Made by a program: the position numbers and the translations under genes. A stretch of DNA of 64,000 nucleotides from Phaeodactylum tricornutum CCAP 1055/1 (taxonomy: Eukaryota > Bacillariophyta > Bacillariophyceae > Surirellales > Neidiaceae): contig NC_011693.1 of assembly GCF_000150955.2 (NCBI RefSeq), positions 186,001 through 250,000 on the forward strand, in the 5' to 3' direction. Each line of letters opens with the position of its first letter. The stretch's first letter is position 1. Under the pieces are notes generated by a model. That model had not been told where the DNA came from. It ran no database searches and worked only from the letters and a program-made list of their open reading frames with translations. Of the stretch, positions 21,061 through 30,483 are shown piece after piece.

Positions 21061-23496
21061 ATGGCAGTGCCATTGGGTTTTCGCCGAACGCGCTTATCGC
21101 TTCTTTTTCTATGTTGCCTAGCTTTATACTTTCAGAGTAAGGCGTTGGTTAAAGTTTGGAACAACGATGTGCCGAACTTGGACACCATACTTGGATCAAA
21201 TCCTTGGCTATTCAACGACCAAAGTCAAAAGTCCACTTTATCCCTCCACGAAGCTGGAGTCAGCCGAGGGAATACAAGGAACGCTAGACACAAGACTACC
21301 AACGTAATAAATTCACCATTCGTCGCAGGCACGACCACATCTAGTCAAGCGGCGAGCGTAATCGAATCACTGTTGCTCACAGATCAAGGCTTTGGCGCGT
21401 GTTTGATAATGAAAGACGACAATCATTGGCTGATCGAATGGATTGCCTACCACTACCACGTCTTGCCTTTAAAGCATTTAATTGTGTTGCGCGATCCGCG
21501 AAGTCTCACACCGTCCCAGCACATCTTTGACCGTTGGAATCAAACCTATTTGGAAATAGAGGAATGGCAGGACTCTCGCGTCACTCCGATTTCTGTGTAC
21601 GAGCGAGGTACCAAGAAGAAAAAAACGGATCTTCAGTACCATTTGACGCGACAGCGCTTCTTTTACTCCAAATGTTTGAAACATCTGAAGCAGGAGCAAA
21701 CGGTGCAATGGGTATTGCTGACAGATACAGACGAGTTTGTGCGTGTGAATTCTTTGTTGTATCCACTGTCGGCTTCCGTGTTGCAACAACGGGGCCACGT
21801 GAGTGCATTTTTGGCCCAGCGAAAAGTGCAGGATCCGTGTTTACAGATGCCCCGCATCCAAGTGTCTTCGATACGAGCTAGTGAGAGTAGTATCAATGAC
21901 CAAGGAAAAATCGATGCGTGGAAACGGGCTGAATCTATTGAGGGGCTGAATGCGTCTGATTTCCTGACGTATCAATGGCTCGTTCACAACAACCAGGCAA
22001 TGTCAGTGGGGAAGAGCACAATGTACTTGCCTACGCTGAAAACGAATGACATTCCGTCTTTGGCAGATTCAGTGCATCGTATTGTGTCGAGTGTGTGTCC
22101 GGAGCACTCTGAGTCGTTGCTGAACAGCACGAGATCGTATCTTTCCGTGATGCACTATCTCGGAACTTACGAACAGTTTAGCTACCGGACTGATCCTCGA
22201 GACTATGACGCAAAAGATGCCGAACGACCTCAAAGAGAGTTTCAGCATTTGAAAAGCGCCTCAGTTAAGAGTCGTGTTGATACCTGGTACCATCGAGGTC
22301 GGAAGCCTGCAGCGTCCACATTGGATGTGGGCATGACGCACTGGCTGCCTGGGCTGGTGGAGACAGTGGGCTTGTACGAGGTAAAGAAACTACTGGAAAA
22401 TGTGGGCGTTTTGGAGTCGATTCCAGTAGAAACATCACAACACAACAAATCGAAGCGGCAACCAGAAATTGATGTGGAGGAAGAAGTATTTTCTGCGTGT
22501 CTGCTGACAAAGGACGACAATCACTGGCTGATTGAGTGGCTAGCGTATCACTACTACGTTTTCAAACTACGAAGGCTCACTGTGGTGCGTGATCCGACTA
22601 GTCGAACTTCGATTGAGGCTATTTTGGATCGCTGGAAGGATCGCATGTCTATCTCTGTGTGGAACGATGAGCAATTCGTTCCTAGTTGGATCCTACAAAA
22701 GCACAAAACGAGAGGAATCAGTGATACGTTGCTCCACCGTTACCGGCAGCAGTTCTTTTACAGTTCATGCATGAAAGACTTTAAGCAACGGGATCGGAGC
22801 TGGCTAGCTCTGGTAGATACTGACGAGATCCTGCGGCCAAATCCGTACGTCCTGACAGCCCCGATAGATTTGAAAGTGGAGGGTATTGGCTTGACACTGC
22901 TTGAAGAGCAACAAAAGAAGCGAGCTATGAGGGCTGAAGACGGACCTCTGAAGTGCATACATGTGCCACGACTGCAGATAGTGTCGACGGAAGCGAATGC
23001 TTCCACTGTCAGCTCGGATATTCCACTGGGATTGAACGGGTCGGACTTTCTCACCACGCGGTGGTTGTACCACAACAACCGCGAAATATCGATGGGCAAT
23101 AACTTGGACGGCAAGAGCGTTTTCAATCTTCAGTGGTTGGATGAATCTGCAATTCCCAAAAGAGCGGCGAATGCTCATTATATCATTCCGGGTGTGTGTC
23201 CGGAGACGTCAGGTGACCGGCTCGACCACCCTGATAGTTGGCTGTTGATTCACCACTACTTGGGTTCTTTAGAGCAGTTTGTATCTCGAGACGACCCCCG
23301 GAACAGCATAGAGGGACGTCCGAAGCGAGATGCAAGTCTGTGGCGGCAAACGGGTCAGAGTCCTGCAGCAGACACGTTTGACGATTCGTTACGGTCCTGG
23401 CTGACTGGGTTTGTAGAATCGGTAGGCTACGTCGATGCTAAGCGGCTGTTGGCGGGAGTGGGACAAGTGGAGGAGTTGAGTCCAATGACAGCGTAG
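21061..23496 (+). CDS. GT92-family glycosyltransferase, double domain (copy A)
   Basis: 811 residues. A signal anchor (SLLFLCCLALYFQSKAL) gives a type II Golgi layout. Two GT92/DUF23-like domains follow: the first begins near residue 112 with FGACLIMKDDNHWLIEW and carries LLTDTDEF near 219; the second begins near 477 with SACLLTKDDNHWLIEW and carries ALVDTDEI near 582. Each also has HNN and a C-terminal H-Y-L-G motif. GT92 enzymes transfer galactose to glycans in animals and plants; the substrate here is unknown. The two halves are diverged copies of each other, and the gene is duplicated again as copy B with about 99% identity. The ATG at 21061 is the first in frame. Confidence 0.88.
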   Translation: MAVPLGFRRTRLSLLFLCCLALYFQSKALVKVWNNDVPNLDTILGSNPWLFNDQSQKSTLSLHEAGVSRGNTRNARHKTTNVINSPFVAGTTTSSQAASVIESLLLTDQGFGACLIMKDDNHWLIEWIAYHYHVLPLKHLIVLRDPRSLTPSQHIFDRWNQTYLEIEEWQDSRVTPISVYERGTKKKKTDLQYHLTRQRFFYSKCLKHLKQEQTVQWVLLTDTDEFVRVNSLLYPLSASVLQQRGHVSAFLAQRKVQDPCLQMPRIQVSSIRASESSINDQGKIDAWKRAESIEGLNASDFLTYQWLVHNNQAMSVGKSTMYLPTLKTNDIPSLADSVHRIVSSVCPEHSESLLNSTRSYLSVMHYLGTYEQFSYRTDPRDYDAKDAERPQREFQHLKSASVKSRVDTWYHRGRKPAASTLDVGMTHWLPGLVETVGLYEVKKLLENVGVLESIPVETSQHNKSKRQPEIDVEEEVFSACLLTKDDNHWLIEWLAYHYYVFKLRRLTVVRDPTSRTSIEAILDRWKDRMSISVWNDEQFVPSWILQKHKTRGISDTLLHRYRQQFFYSSCMKDFKQRDRSWLALVDTDEILRPNPYVLTAPIDLKVEGIGLTLLEEQQKKRAMRAEDGPLKCIHVPRLQIVSTEANASTVSSDIPLGLNGSDFLTTRWLYHNNREISMGNNLDGKSVFNLQWLDESAIPKRAANAHYIIPGVCPETSGDRLDHPDSWLLIHHYLGSLEQFVSRDDPRNSIEGRPKRDASLWRQTGQSPAADTFDDSLRSWLTGFVESVGYVDAKRLLAGVGQVEELSPMTA

Positions 23497-23526
23497 CATT
23501 CCGGACAGTGCATGGCATACTCCAGG
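21361..23526 (+). repeat. Tandem segmental duplication, copy A
   Basis: This 2.17-kb stretch is repeated colinearly, without length change, 3,227 bp downstream at 24588..26753. It starts at ATCGAATC inside the gene and ends about 30 bp after the stop (GGCATACTCCAGG). The flanks, the signal anchors and the promoters are unrelated. Confidence 0.93.
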
Positions 23527-24326
23527 TCTTTTTGACAGCTTTGAGAACTGTCTTGCTGATTCGCCTGAACCTTGGTTTCATCATCATTTTGGTGTCGATA
23601 GTCGTAGGTGGCAAAGTTTGTTATCAGGAGATTTTTTCGCAGGAGTCACATACTACTGGCCTCACTCTCAAGCGGTATGTGTCGTAGATACTGAGAGTAT
23701 TTCTCCGCCAGTCAAGGCTTTTGTCGCCAATAGGTCCTGTGTTGATGGCAGAAAACTTTCATGGCGGCTCGACCGTGGTCACTCCGTGTCTTTGTGATAG
23801 GCGTTTCGGCTGCATGATATGGTACAAAAAGGTCTTCCTCACATCACTGTCATTGGCAATCACTGTCATCTTTCATTCAAAGTAGATCGAACAGTATATT
23901 TCCATTACACATTGCTCTATTCCCTGTGACATCATTTGTTAAATATAACCCTTGTTTGCAATGTCGTACTGTAGAGCAAGCGAGACTTACATTTAACGGC
24001 AACAAGGCGAGTGCTTTCACCGGACCGGGATTCTGCTGGGAATTGGACGCATGACTGTAAACTCAAGTGTTGAGATCTGTAACACCACAAGGTCCTAAAA
24101 AAAAAGGTGCTCCGAGCTATCAGACTGTCACAACAGGCCTCCGGCGTTGCGTGGTGACATACGAAACCGAAATTGACATCCAACAAGTTAAGAAGAGCCG
24201 CATAACTCTCTTTCATAGGAGCGGACTGGAAGCTACGAGCTGGCATATTCGTATACACAGCATTCTAAATTTGAGGTTGTAACGGAACAGGAGCCGGGCC
24301 CTGACATTCCTACGAAAAGGGGTGAG
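23527..24326. other. Intergenic between the two GT92 genes
   Basis: 800 bp of unique sequence with the promoter of copy B. Open frames of up to 108 codons on the minus strand have no recognisable content. No part of the duplicated unit extends here. Confidence 0.5.
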
Positions 24327-26723
24327 ATGATCCTCCGAAGAACCTATCGTCAACTGTTTTTCAAATACGCCTTTCTGCTACTGAGTTTCGGAGCCCTTTA
24401 CTTTCAAAGCAGAGGCCTGTTGGGGATATGGGATGAGAATGCGCACACTTGGACAAACGTGCCTGATCCTTCGTCTTGGTTGAATGAAAACAGAAACCGA
24501 GGACCATATTCGATACACTCGGTTGCAACTATAGAAGGGAGAAACTCTCTTACAGCTAGGCATTCTTCCAATGAAAAATATAACGCTATCGAATCGCTGT
24601 TGCCCACAGATCAAGGCTTTGGCGCGTGTTTGATAATGAAAGACGACAATCATTGGCTGATCGAATGGATTGCCTACCACTACCACGTCTTGCCTTTAAA
24701 GCATTTAATTGTGTTGCGCGATCCACGAAGCCTCACACCGTCCCAGCACATCTTTGACCGTTGGAATCAAACCTATTTGGAAATAGAGGAATGGCAGGAC
24801 TCTCGCGTCACTCCGATTTCTGTGTACGAGCGAGGTACCAAGAAGAAAAAAACGGATCTTCAGTACCATTTGACGCGACAGCGCTTCTTTTACTCCAAAT
24901 GTTTGAAACATCTGAAGCAGGAGCAAACGGTGCAATGGGTATTGCTGACAGATACAGACGAGTTTGTGCGTGTGAATTCTTTGTTGTATCCACTGTCGGC
25001 TTCCGTGTTGCAACAACGGGGCCACGTGAGTGCATTTTTGGCCCAGCGAAAAGTGCAGGATCCGTGTTTACAGATGCCCCGCATCCAAGTGTCTTCGATA
25101 CGAGCTAGTGAGAGTAGTATCAATGACCAAGGAAAAATCGATTCGTGGAAACGGGCTGAATCTATTGAGGGGCTGAATGCGTCTGATTTCCTGACGTATC
25201 AATGGCTCGTTCACAACAACCAGGCAATGTCAGCTGGGAAGAGCACAATGTACTTGCCTACGCTGAAAACGAATGACATTCCGTCTTTGGCAGATTCAGT
25301 GCATCGTATTGTGTCGAGTGTGTGTCCGGAGCACTCTGAGTCGTTGCTGAACAGCACGAGATCGTATCTTTCCGTGATGCACTATCTCGGAACTTACGAA
25401 CAGTTTAGCTACCGGACTGATCCTCGAGACTACGACGCAAAAGATGCCGAGCGGGCACAGAAACAATTTGAAAACATTAAAAGCACCTCAGTTAAGAGTC
25501 GTGTTGATACCTGGTACCATCGAGGTCGGAAGCCTGCAGCGTCCACATTGGATGTGGGCATGACGCACTGGCTGCCTGGGCTGGTGGAGACAGTGGGCTT
25601 GTACGAGGTAAAGAAACTACTGGAAAATGTGGGCGTTTTGGAGTCGATTCCAGTAGAAACATCACAACACTCCAAATCGAAGCAGCAACCAGAAATTGAT
25701 GTGGAGGAAGAAGTATTTTCTGCGTGTCTGCTGACAAAGGACGACAATCACTGGCTGATTGAGTGGCTAGCGTATCACTACTACGTTTTCAAACTACGAA
25801 GGCTCACTGTGGTGCGTGATCCGACTAGTCGAACTTCGATTGAGGCTATTTTGGATCGCTGGAAGGATCGCATGTCTATCTCTGTGTGGAACGATGAGCA
25901 ATTCGTTCCTAGTTGGATCCTACAAAAGCACAAAACGAGAGGAATCAGTGATACGTTGCTCCACCGTTACCGGCAGCAGTTCTTTTACAGTTCATGCATG
26001 AAAGACTTTAAGCAACGGGATCGGAGCTGGCTAGCTCTGGTAGATACTGACGAGATCCTGCGGCCAAATCCGTACGTCCTGACAGCCCCGATAGATTTGA
26101 AAGTGGAGGGTATTGGCTTGACACTGCTTGAAGAGCAACAAAAGAAGCGAGCTATGAGGGCTGAAGACGGACCTCTGAAGTGCATACATGTGCCACGACT
26201 GCAGATAGTGTCGACGGAAGCGAATGCTTCCACTGTCAGCTCGGATATTCCACTGGGATTGAACGGGTCGGACTTTCTCACCACGCGGTGGTTGTACCAC
26301 AACAACCGCGAAATATCGATGGGCAATAACTTGGACGGCAAGAGCGTTTTCAATCTTCAGTGGTTGGATGAATCTGCAATTCCCAAAAGAGCGGCGAATG
26401 CTCATTATATCATTCCGGGTGTGTGTCCGGAGACGTCAGGTGACCGGCTCGACCACCCTGATAGTTGGCTGTTGATTCACCACTACTTGGGATCTTTAGA
26501 GCAGTTTGTATCTCGAGACGACCCCCGGAACAGCATAGAGGGACGTCCGAAGCGAGATGCAAGTCTGTGGCGGCAAACGGGTCAGAGTCCTGCAGCAGAC
26601 ACGTTTGACGATTCGTTACGGTCCTGGCTGACTGGGTTTGTAGAATCGGTAGGCTACGTCGATGCTAAGCGGCTGTTGGCGGGAGTGGGACAAGTGGAGG
26701 AGTTGAGTCCAATGACAGCGTAG
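24327..26723 (+). CDS. GT92-family glycosyltransferase, double domain (copy B)
   Basis: 798 residues with a true ATG. The first 88 or so residues, including the signal anchor (YAFLLLSFGALYFQSRGLL), are unrelated to copy A except for the short ALYFQS motif. From ATCGAATC onward the protein is nearly identical to copy A. The second domain is identical residue for residue; the first differs at a few scattered sites and in one short block (ERAQKQFENIKST against ERPQREFQHLKSA). Role as for copy A: Golgi type II glycosyltransferase with two GT92-like domains, each with a DTDE motif. The different stems may direct them to different Golgi compartments (inference). Confidence 0.88.
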   Translation: MILRRTYRQLFFKYAFLLLSFGALYFQSRGLLGIWDENAHTWTNVPDPSSWLNENRNRGPYSIHSVATIEGRNSLTARHSSNEKYNAIESLLPTDQGFGACLIMKDDNHWLIEWIAYHYHVLPLKHLIVLRDPRSLTPSQHIFDRWNQTYLEIEEWQDSRVTPISVYERGTKKKKTDLQYHLTRQRFFYSKCLKHLKQEQTVQWVLLTDTDEFVRVNSLLYPLSASVLQQRGHVSAFLAQRKVQDPCLQMPRIQVSSIRASESSINDQGKIDSWKRAESIEGLNASDFLTYQWLVHNNQAMSAGKSTMYLPTLKTNDIPSLADSVHRIVSSVCPEHSESLLNSTRSYLSVMHYLGTYEQFSYRTDPRDYDAKDAERAQKQFENIKSTSVKSRVDTWYHRGRKPAASTLDVGMTHWLPGLVETVGLYEVKKLLENVGVLESIPVETSQHSKSKQQPEIDVEEEVFSACLLTKDDNHWLIEWLAYHYYVFKLRRLTVVRDPTSRTSIEAILDRWKDRMSISVWNDEQFVPSWILQKHKTRGISDTLLHRYRQQFFYSSCMKDFKQRDRSWLALVDTDEILRPNPYVLTAPIDLKVEGIGLTLLEEQQKKRAMRAEDGPLKCIHVPRLQIVSTEANASTVSSDIPLGLNGSDFLTTRWLYHNNREISMGNNLDGKSVFNLQWLDESAIPKRAANAHYIIPGVCPETSGDRLDHPDSWLLIHHYLGSLEQFVSRDDPRNSIEGRPKRDASLWRQTGQSPAADTFDDSLRSWLTGFVESVGYVDAKRLLAGVGQVEELSPMTA

Positions 26724-26753
26724 CATTCCGGACAGTGCATGGCATACTCCAGG
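24588..26753 (+). repeat. Tandem segmental duplication, copy B
   Basis: Direct repeat of 21361..23526 with no insertions or deletions. About 25 differences were seen by eye, more than half of them within one 40-bp island at 25454..25487. Confidence 0.93.
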
Positions 26754-27788
26754 CCATTGTGGGTAGCTTTCTCTAAATTCATTTCCAATGATGCTGTTAT
26801 CTTCGTATTTTAGACTGCAGCGGAATTTATGTTGGTGTCGACTGATATGAAGTGAAGATTATTGTGGACAAACGCTTCCAATTTGGCGGAGAGAAAGGTT
26901 CTCAAGGCTCTTCTTCTTTGACTGCAAAGGTATTCTCTTGTGACCGACATCTTCGCGATGACATACAGTCGATAACCACTTTCTCTGGAGCAGCAAAGCA
27001 AATATCCCTTTCTCTGTGACAACGATGAGAAAGAGAGATTACAATGATGATGCTGTCTCGTTTCCGAAGCTAAATGCGGTCATCCAGAGTATATACTCCA
27101 TGAGTTTCTGGGACCACATGCGCAATTAAGAGTCGGTTCCTTTTGCGATCACATTTCACCGCGTGTCTCTTTGGCTTTTTTCACAGCGAAGTACTGTGTG
27201 ATAGAGGTAGATTCCCACTCCCGTCGTAAATGGGCATGATGCTTTTCAACGTTCTTATGCAGTGACTTGACCTTAAATATACAGCCACAGCAAACCCGCT
27301 TTTGCCCAATTCGTATTTTATGACTGAATAGCTTTGCTGCCACACAACTCTAGAGAAATTGATGAATATCAGAGCTGGGGAAACTTCAAGCTCTTGCGCG
27401 GATGGTCTCGAGACGCAGTCGTCCGATACTTTTACTCGCCGTGGTATAGCGAGTCAGGGTTTGTATCTCTTTGTTACTTTATGACTGTAGCATGTGGATA
27501 ATGGTGGAAGCCGAAGGTTGTCTCTTCCTTCTCTTTATGTAAATGCAAAGCTTTCCCTAGTTTAATAGCGAGTCCTCACGTAGCTCGTGGATCCTGCAAA
27601 AGTGTAAGAAAGGGACAATACCCCTAACCCTATTTGAAGTACCCGGAAAGCTTAGCTTCGCTCCCGCCAGCACACCGGAGACATTCGAAAGCCCATGTAA
27701 TGTGGAATGGCTTTACTTTTCAATGGCCATAGAGACTTGCAGATTGGTTTCAGCCACCAAGCCGACTGACTAAGCATCGCCGGACAAC
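26754..27788. other. Intergenic
   Basis: About 1 kb between copy B and the plastid protein gene. A minus-strand frame at 27149..27343 has a C2H2-like Cys/His pattern but no ATG. No repeats seen. Confidence 0.45.
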
Positions 27789-28592
27789 ATGTTCACTGTC
27801 AATGAGAAAAGATCCCTTTCTGGACGAATGTTGCATGCGATTCTTGGGTTGTCACTGTGTATCTCGTATGCAATAGCTTTCTTGGATACTGGCGGAAACA
27901 GCTTTTCACGATCAAAAGTCGTGATCGAATCGTCGCGGCGCCCGAAAGCCACATCTGCTTCAACAAATACACGTCGACAAGAACTTCTTTCACGCAATGG
28001 ACCTCACTTTAGGCTCGATCGCTTCAGAGGAAAAGTAGAGTTTGGCGCTACAGCGAAGCTTGTAACCGAGCTCGGTTCCGGCGCCAATAACGAATCTATC
28101 TCGACTTGGCTTCGCGATGAACGTGGATTGGCTCAATCGATCTGGGACCCTTCTCTGATAAAAGACCTCGGAAATTCTATTTACAGGCTTCAAGTTATGA
28201 AGCTTCAGTTTGTGACATTGCAGCTGGCGCCTTGGGTCGATGTTGAGATGAGCACTATTCAAGGAATAGACGACTCTCCTGTTTTTGTTCTGCAATCTGT
28301 CGGGTTTGACCCCAATATTGAAGTCCTTCCTGGAATGCGAGTGTCAGCAGACGCCCTCGGTATCTTGATTGAAGTATCTGGGGAGCTGAGGGCTTCTCCT
28401 GATGGTAGAGGCGTGGCAGGAGGAGTTGCTTTCCAGACATCGGGGGAACTTCCGCCCCCGATGCGCGTACTACCCGAGGCGGCACTAAAGGCTGCATCCG
28501 ACGCGATCAACCAAACAATTGTCAGGTTTGCAGTCCAAAGCTTTCAAAAGGGAGCTACGGCAAATTTTAAAGCCTTTTTGAGGTCCAAGTAA
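27789..28592 (+). CDS. Plastid-targeted DUF1997-like protein
   Basis: 267 residues. A hydrophobic signal peptide (LHAILGLSLCISYAIAF) ends in a phenylalanine context like the ASAF motif used for import into diatom complex plastids, and a Ser/Arg-rich transit stretch follows. The mature part has the DUF1997 layout known from cyanobacteria and plastids: LRDERGLAQSIWDPSLIKDLG, then YRLQVMKLQFVTLQLAPWVDVEM and a repeated beta pattern. The biochemical role of the family is not established. The ATG at 27789 precedes a basic leader; the ATG at 27828 directly before the hydrophobic core is an alternative start. Confidence 0.72.
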   Translation: MFTVNEKRSLSGRMLHAILGLSLCISYAIAFLDTGGNSFSRSKVVIESSRRPKATSASTNTRRQELLSRNGPHFRLDRFRGKVEFGATAKLVTELGSGANNESISTWLRDERGLAQSIWDPSLIKDLGNSIYRLQVMKLQFVTLQLAPWVDVEMSTIQGIDDSPVFVLQSVGFDPNIEVLPGMRVSADALGILIEVSGELRASPDGRGVAGGVAFQTSGELPPPMRVLPEAALKAASDAINQTIVRFAVQSFQKGATANFKAFLRSK

Positions 28593-29211
28593 CGGCTCTA
28601 TTTTATGTGCAAACATCTTTTCGTGTAGTCGTGCACTTGTTGAAAGGAACATTGACTTACAGTTGATGCTGACACAAAACTGTCTGATCGGGAAATTGGT
28701 TCACCTTTTCAGGCGACAAAGGACAAAGGGTGCAGAAAAATAAGACCATAATGTGAGACAGGATCTGCGATAAAAAGGTCAAAACTACCGCCAGCCGAGA
28801 AACTCATCGAAAGCGTTCCCATCCCTAGTCCCACAGGGTACCGTGAATCGTTTTCTTGATCAGTCGGTGTGAGCATTACATTTCATTAATTGTATCTATA
28901 AGTATTTTGCAGGAACGGATACCCTACGGACGGCTTTCTGGATGATACAGTCGGTGTTCCAGTGAATACGTTGTTGATCCATGTGGGAAGCCACAAAACT
29001 ACGTGTGTTTCCCGGCACTCAACGGACGTGAGTTTGTCCAAAAAATCAAACAGTCTTTCTTTGGTAGTAGGACCGGTGACAAAACTCACAACGCTGAAAG
29101 ACAAGCCACAAATATTTCGTCGAGTTGAAAATCAAGGCTCGACTCTCCATTCTCTCTCTGCGTCAAAACGAGGTGACTGTGAAGAAGAACAAGCCGAGTA
29201 ACGCTTCCAAG
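28593..29211. other. Intergenic
   Basis: About 620 bp. The transporter frame is open from 29125 without an ATG. A CTTACAGTTG motif at 28656 resembles the TAACTGTAA repeats seen in other spacers of this window. Nothing else recognised. Confidence 0.45.
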
Positions 29212-30483
29212 ATGTTTAACCTGGAATATAGTCCTATAAAACATCGCAACAGCGTAGCGACGACTCACCGAAAAGGCAGTAAGGCGAACGTCGAAATGAT
29301 TCCTAGTGGAGGGGACAGCGAGAAAGACGAAGTCAGCACTCCTCTCACCGAATCTACAGCATCGCCATCTACTCGATGGCAAAGCGACGCCGAGCACGGC
29401 CGTGTTCGAAGGCAGCCTGTAGCACCACTCTTGCAATTACCTGAATTGAAGTATGAATCACAACACAATGGTGACGAACCGACTTACGCTGAAAAAAGAC
29501 CACATTTGGACGTTTTGAGACTGTGCTTTGGCTGTTCCGGAGTCCTCTTTGCCTACCTAATCTACGGTAGTATCCAAGAGGACGTATTTCGGTATCGTGG
29601 AGAAGACGGCGAGAAATTTCAACACGTATGGTTCCTGCAAGTCCTAGAATCTGTAGTCAACGTTTTTGTCGGACTCATTGCGCAGAGTTACTTCGGTGGC
29701 ACCCCGGGAATCCCAATTACTCCCTTTCTGACATCGGGGGCCTCGCAAGTGTTCGCCAAAGCTTTGACGAGTTTGTCCTTATCGGCCGGGTTGTCCTTCC
29801 CTGTCTGCACGCTTGCAAAATCGGCGAAGATTGTACCCGTCATGCTAGGGCAGCTGGCGCTCGGAGGCTCGCGATATACCGTACAGGATTATGCGTTGGC
29901 CGGGGCGATTGTTATGGGAACGGCGCTTCTATCTCTGGGTGAATCGTCAAAAGAGGGAAAGGCGTCGATGAGTTCACCGATTGGCATTGTTTTTATTCTA
30001 CTTTCACTCGTCATGGACGGGGTAACAGCAGGACTTCAGAAGCGACTGAAAAGTGACGCCGCCAAGACCGGAAAACTCCCCACAACTTACGATTTCTTGC
30101 TCTACACGAATTTGTCCATGGCCGGCACGGCGTTGACTATATCCATTATCAACTACGATTTTGTCGACGGGTGGATTTTTCTCACCGAGCACCCCGATAT
30201 ACAACGCATGATTGCGATGGTATGCCTTTGTTCTGCTGTGGGGCAATCTTTTATTTTTTACGTTGTTGCGCAGTTTGATCCACTCGTTTGCGCCACGGTT
30301 ACCACTACGCGAAAAATTCTTTCCGTTGTGTGGAGCATTGCAACAAAAGGCCATCACATCTCGGGACAGGGCTGTGTTGGTCTAGGCCTCGCCATTGGTG
30401 GACTGCTGATGGAAATTCGCGGCAAGGTCTGCAGTATGCAACGTAGAACATATGAGACCAAGGACAGCAACGACCTTCATTGA
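29212..30483 (+). CDS. SLC35B-type nucleotide-sugar transporter (SLC35B1-like)
   Basis: 423-residue multi-span membrane protein of the nucleotide-sugar transporter superfamily. Ten or so hydrophobic helices follow a hydrophilic N-terminus of about 90 residues. The motifs LAKSAKIVPVMLGQL and SAVGQSFIFYVVAQFDPLV followed by TTTRKILSVVWSI match the SLC35B1 signature (K-s-k-P-V-M, G-Q-x-F-I-F, T-T-R-K). In animals SLC35B1 supplies the ER lumen with ATP or UDP-galactose; the substrate here is not predictable. There is no obvious C-terminal KKxx ER-retention signal. The first in-frame ATG (MFNLEYSP) was chosen. It fits the surrounding glycosylation genes by supplying lumenal donors or energy (inference). 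Confidence 0.85.
   Translation: MFNLEYSPIKHRNSVATTHRKGSKANVEMIPSGGDSEKDEVSTPLTESTASPSTRWQSDAEHGRVRRQPVAPLLQLPELKYESQHNGDEPTYAEKRPHLDVLRLCFGCSGVLFAYLIYGSIQEDVFRYRGEDGEKFQHVWFLQVLESVVNVFVGLIAQSYFGGTPGIPITPFLTSGASQVFAKALTSLSLSAGLSFPVCTLAKSAKIVPVMLGQLALGGSRYTVQDYALAGAIVMGTALLSLGESSKEGKASMSSPIGIVFILLSLVMDGVTAGLQKRLKSDAAKTGKLPTTYDFLLYTNLSMAGTALTISIINYDFVDGWIFLTEHPDIQRMIAMVCLCSAVGQSFIFYVVAQFDPLVCATVTTTRKILSVVWSIATKGHHISGQGCVGLGLAIGGLLMEIRGKVCSMQRRTYETKDSNDLH

Noticed and set aside
27149-27343. C2H2-like Cys/His pattern on the minus strand
   Set aside because: No ATG, only 64 codons, spacing not quite canonical; possibly a remnant of a transposon but unsupported.
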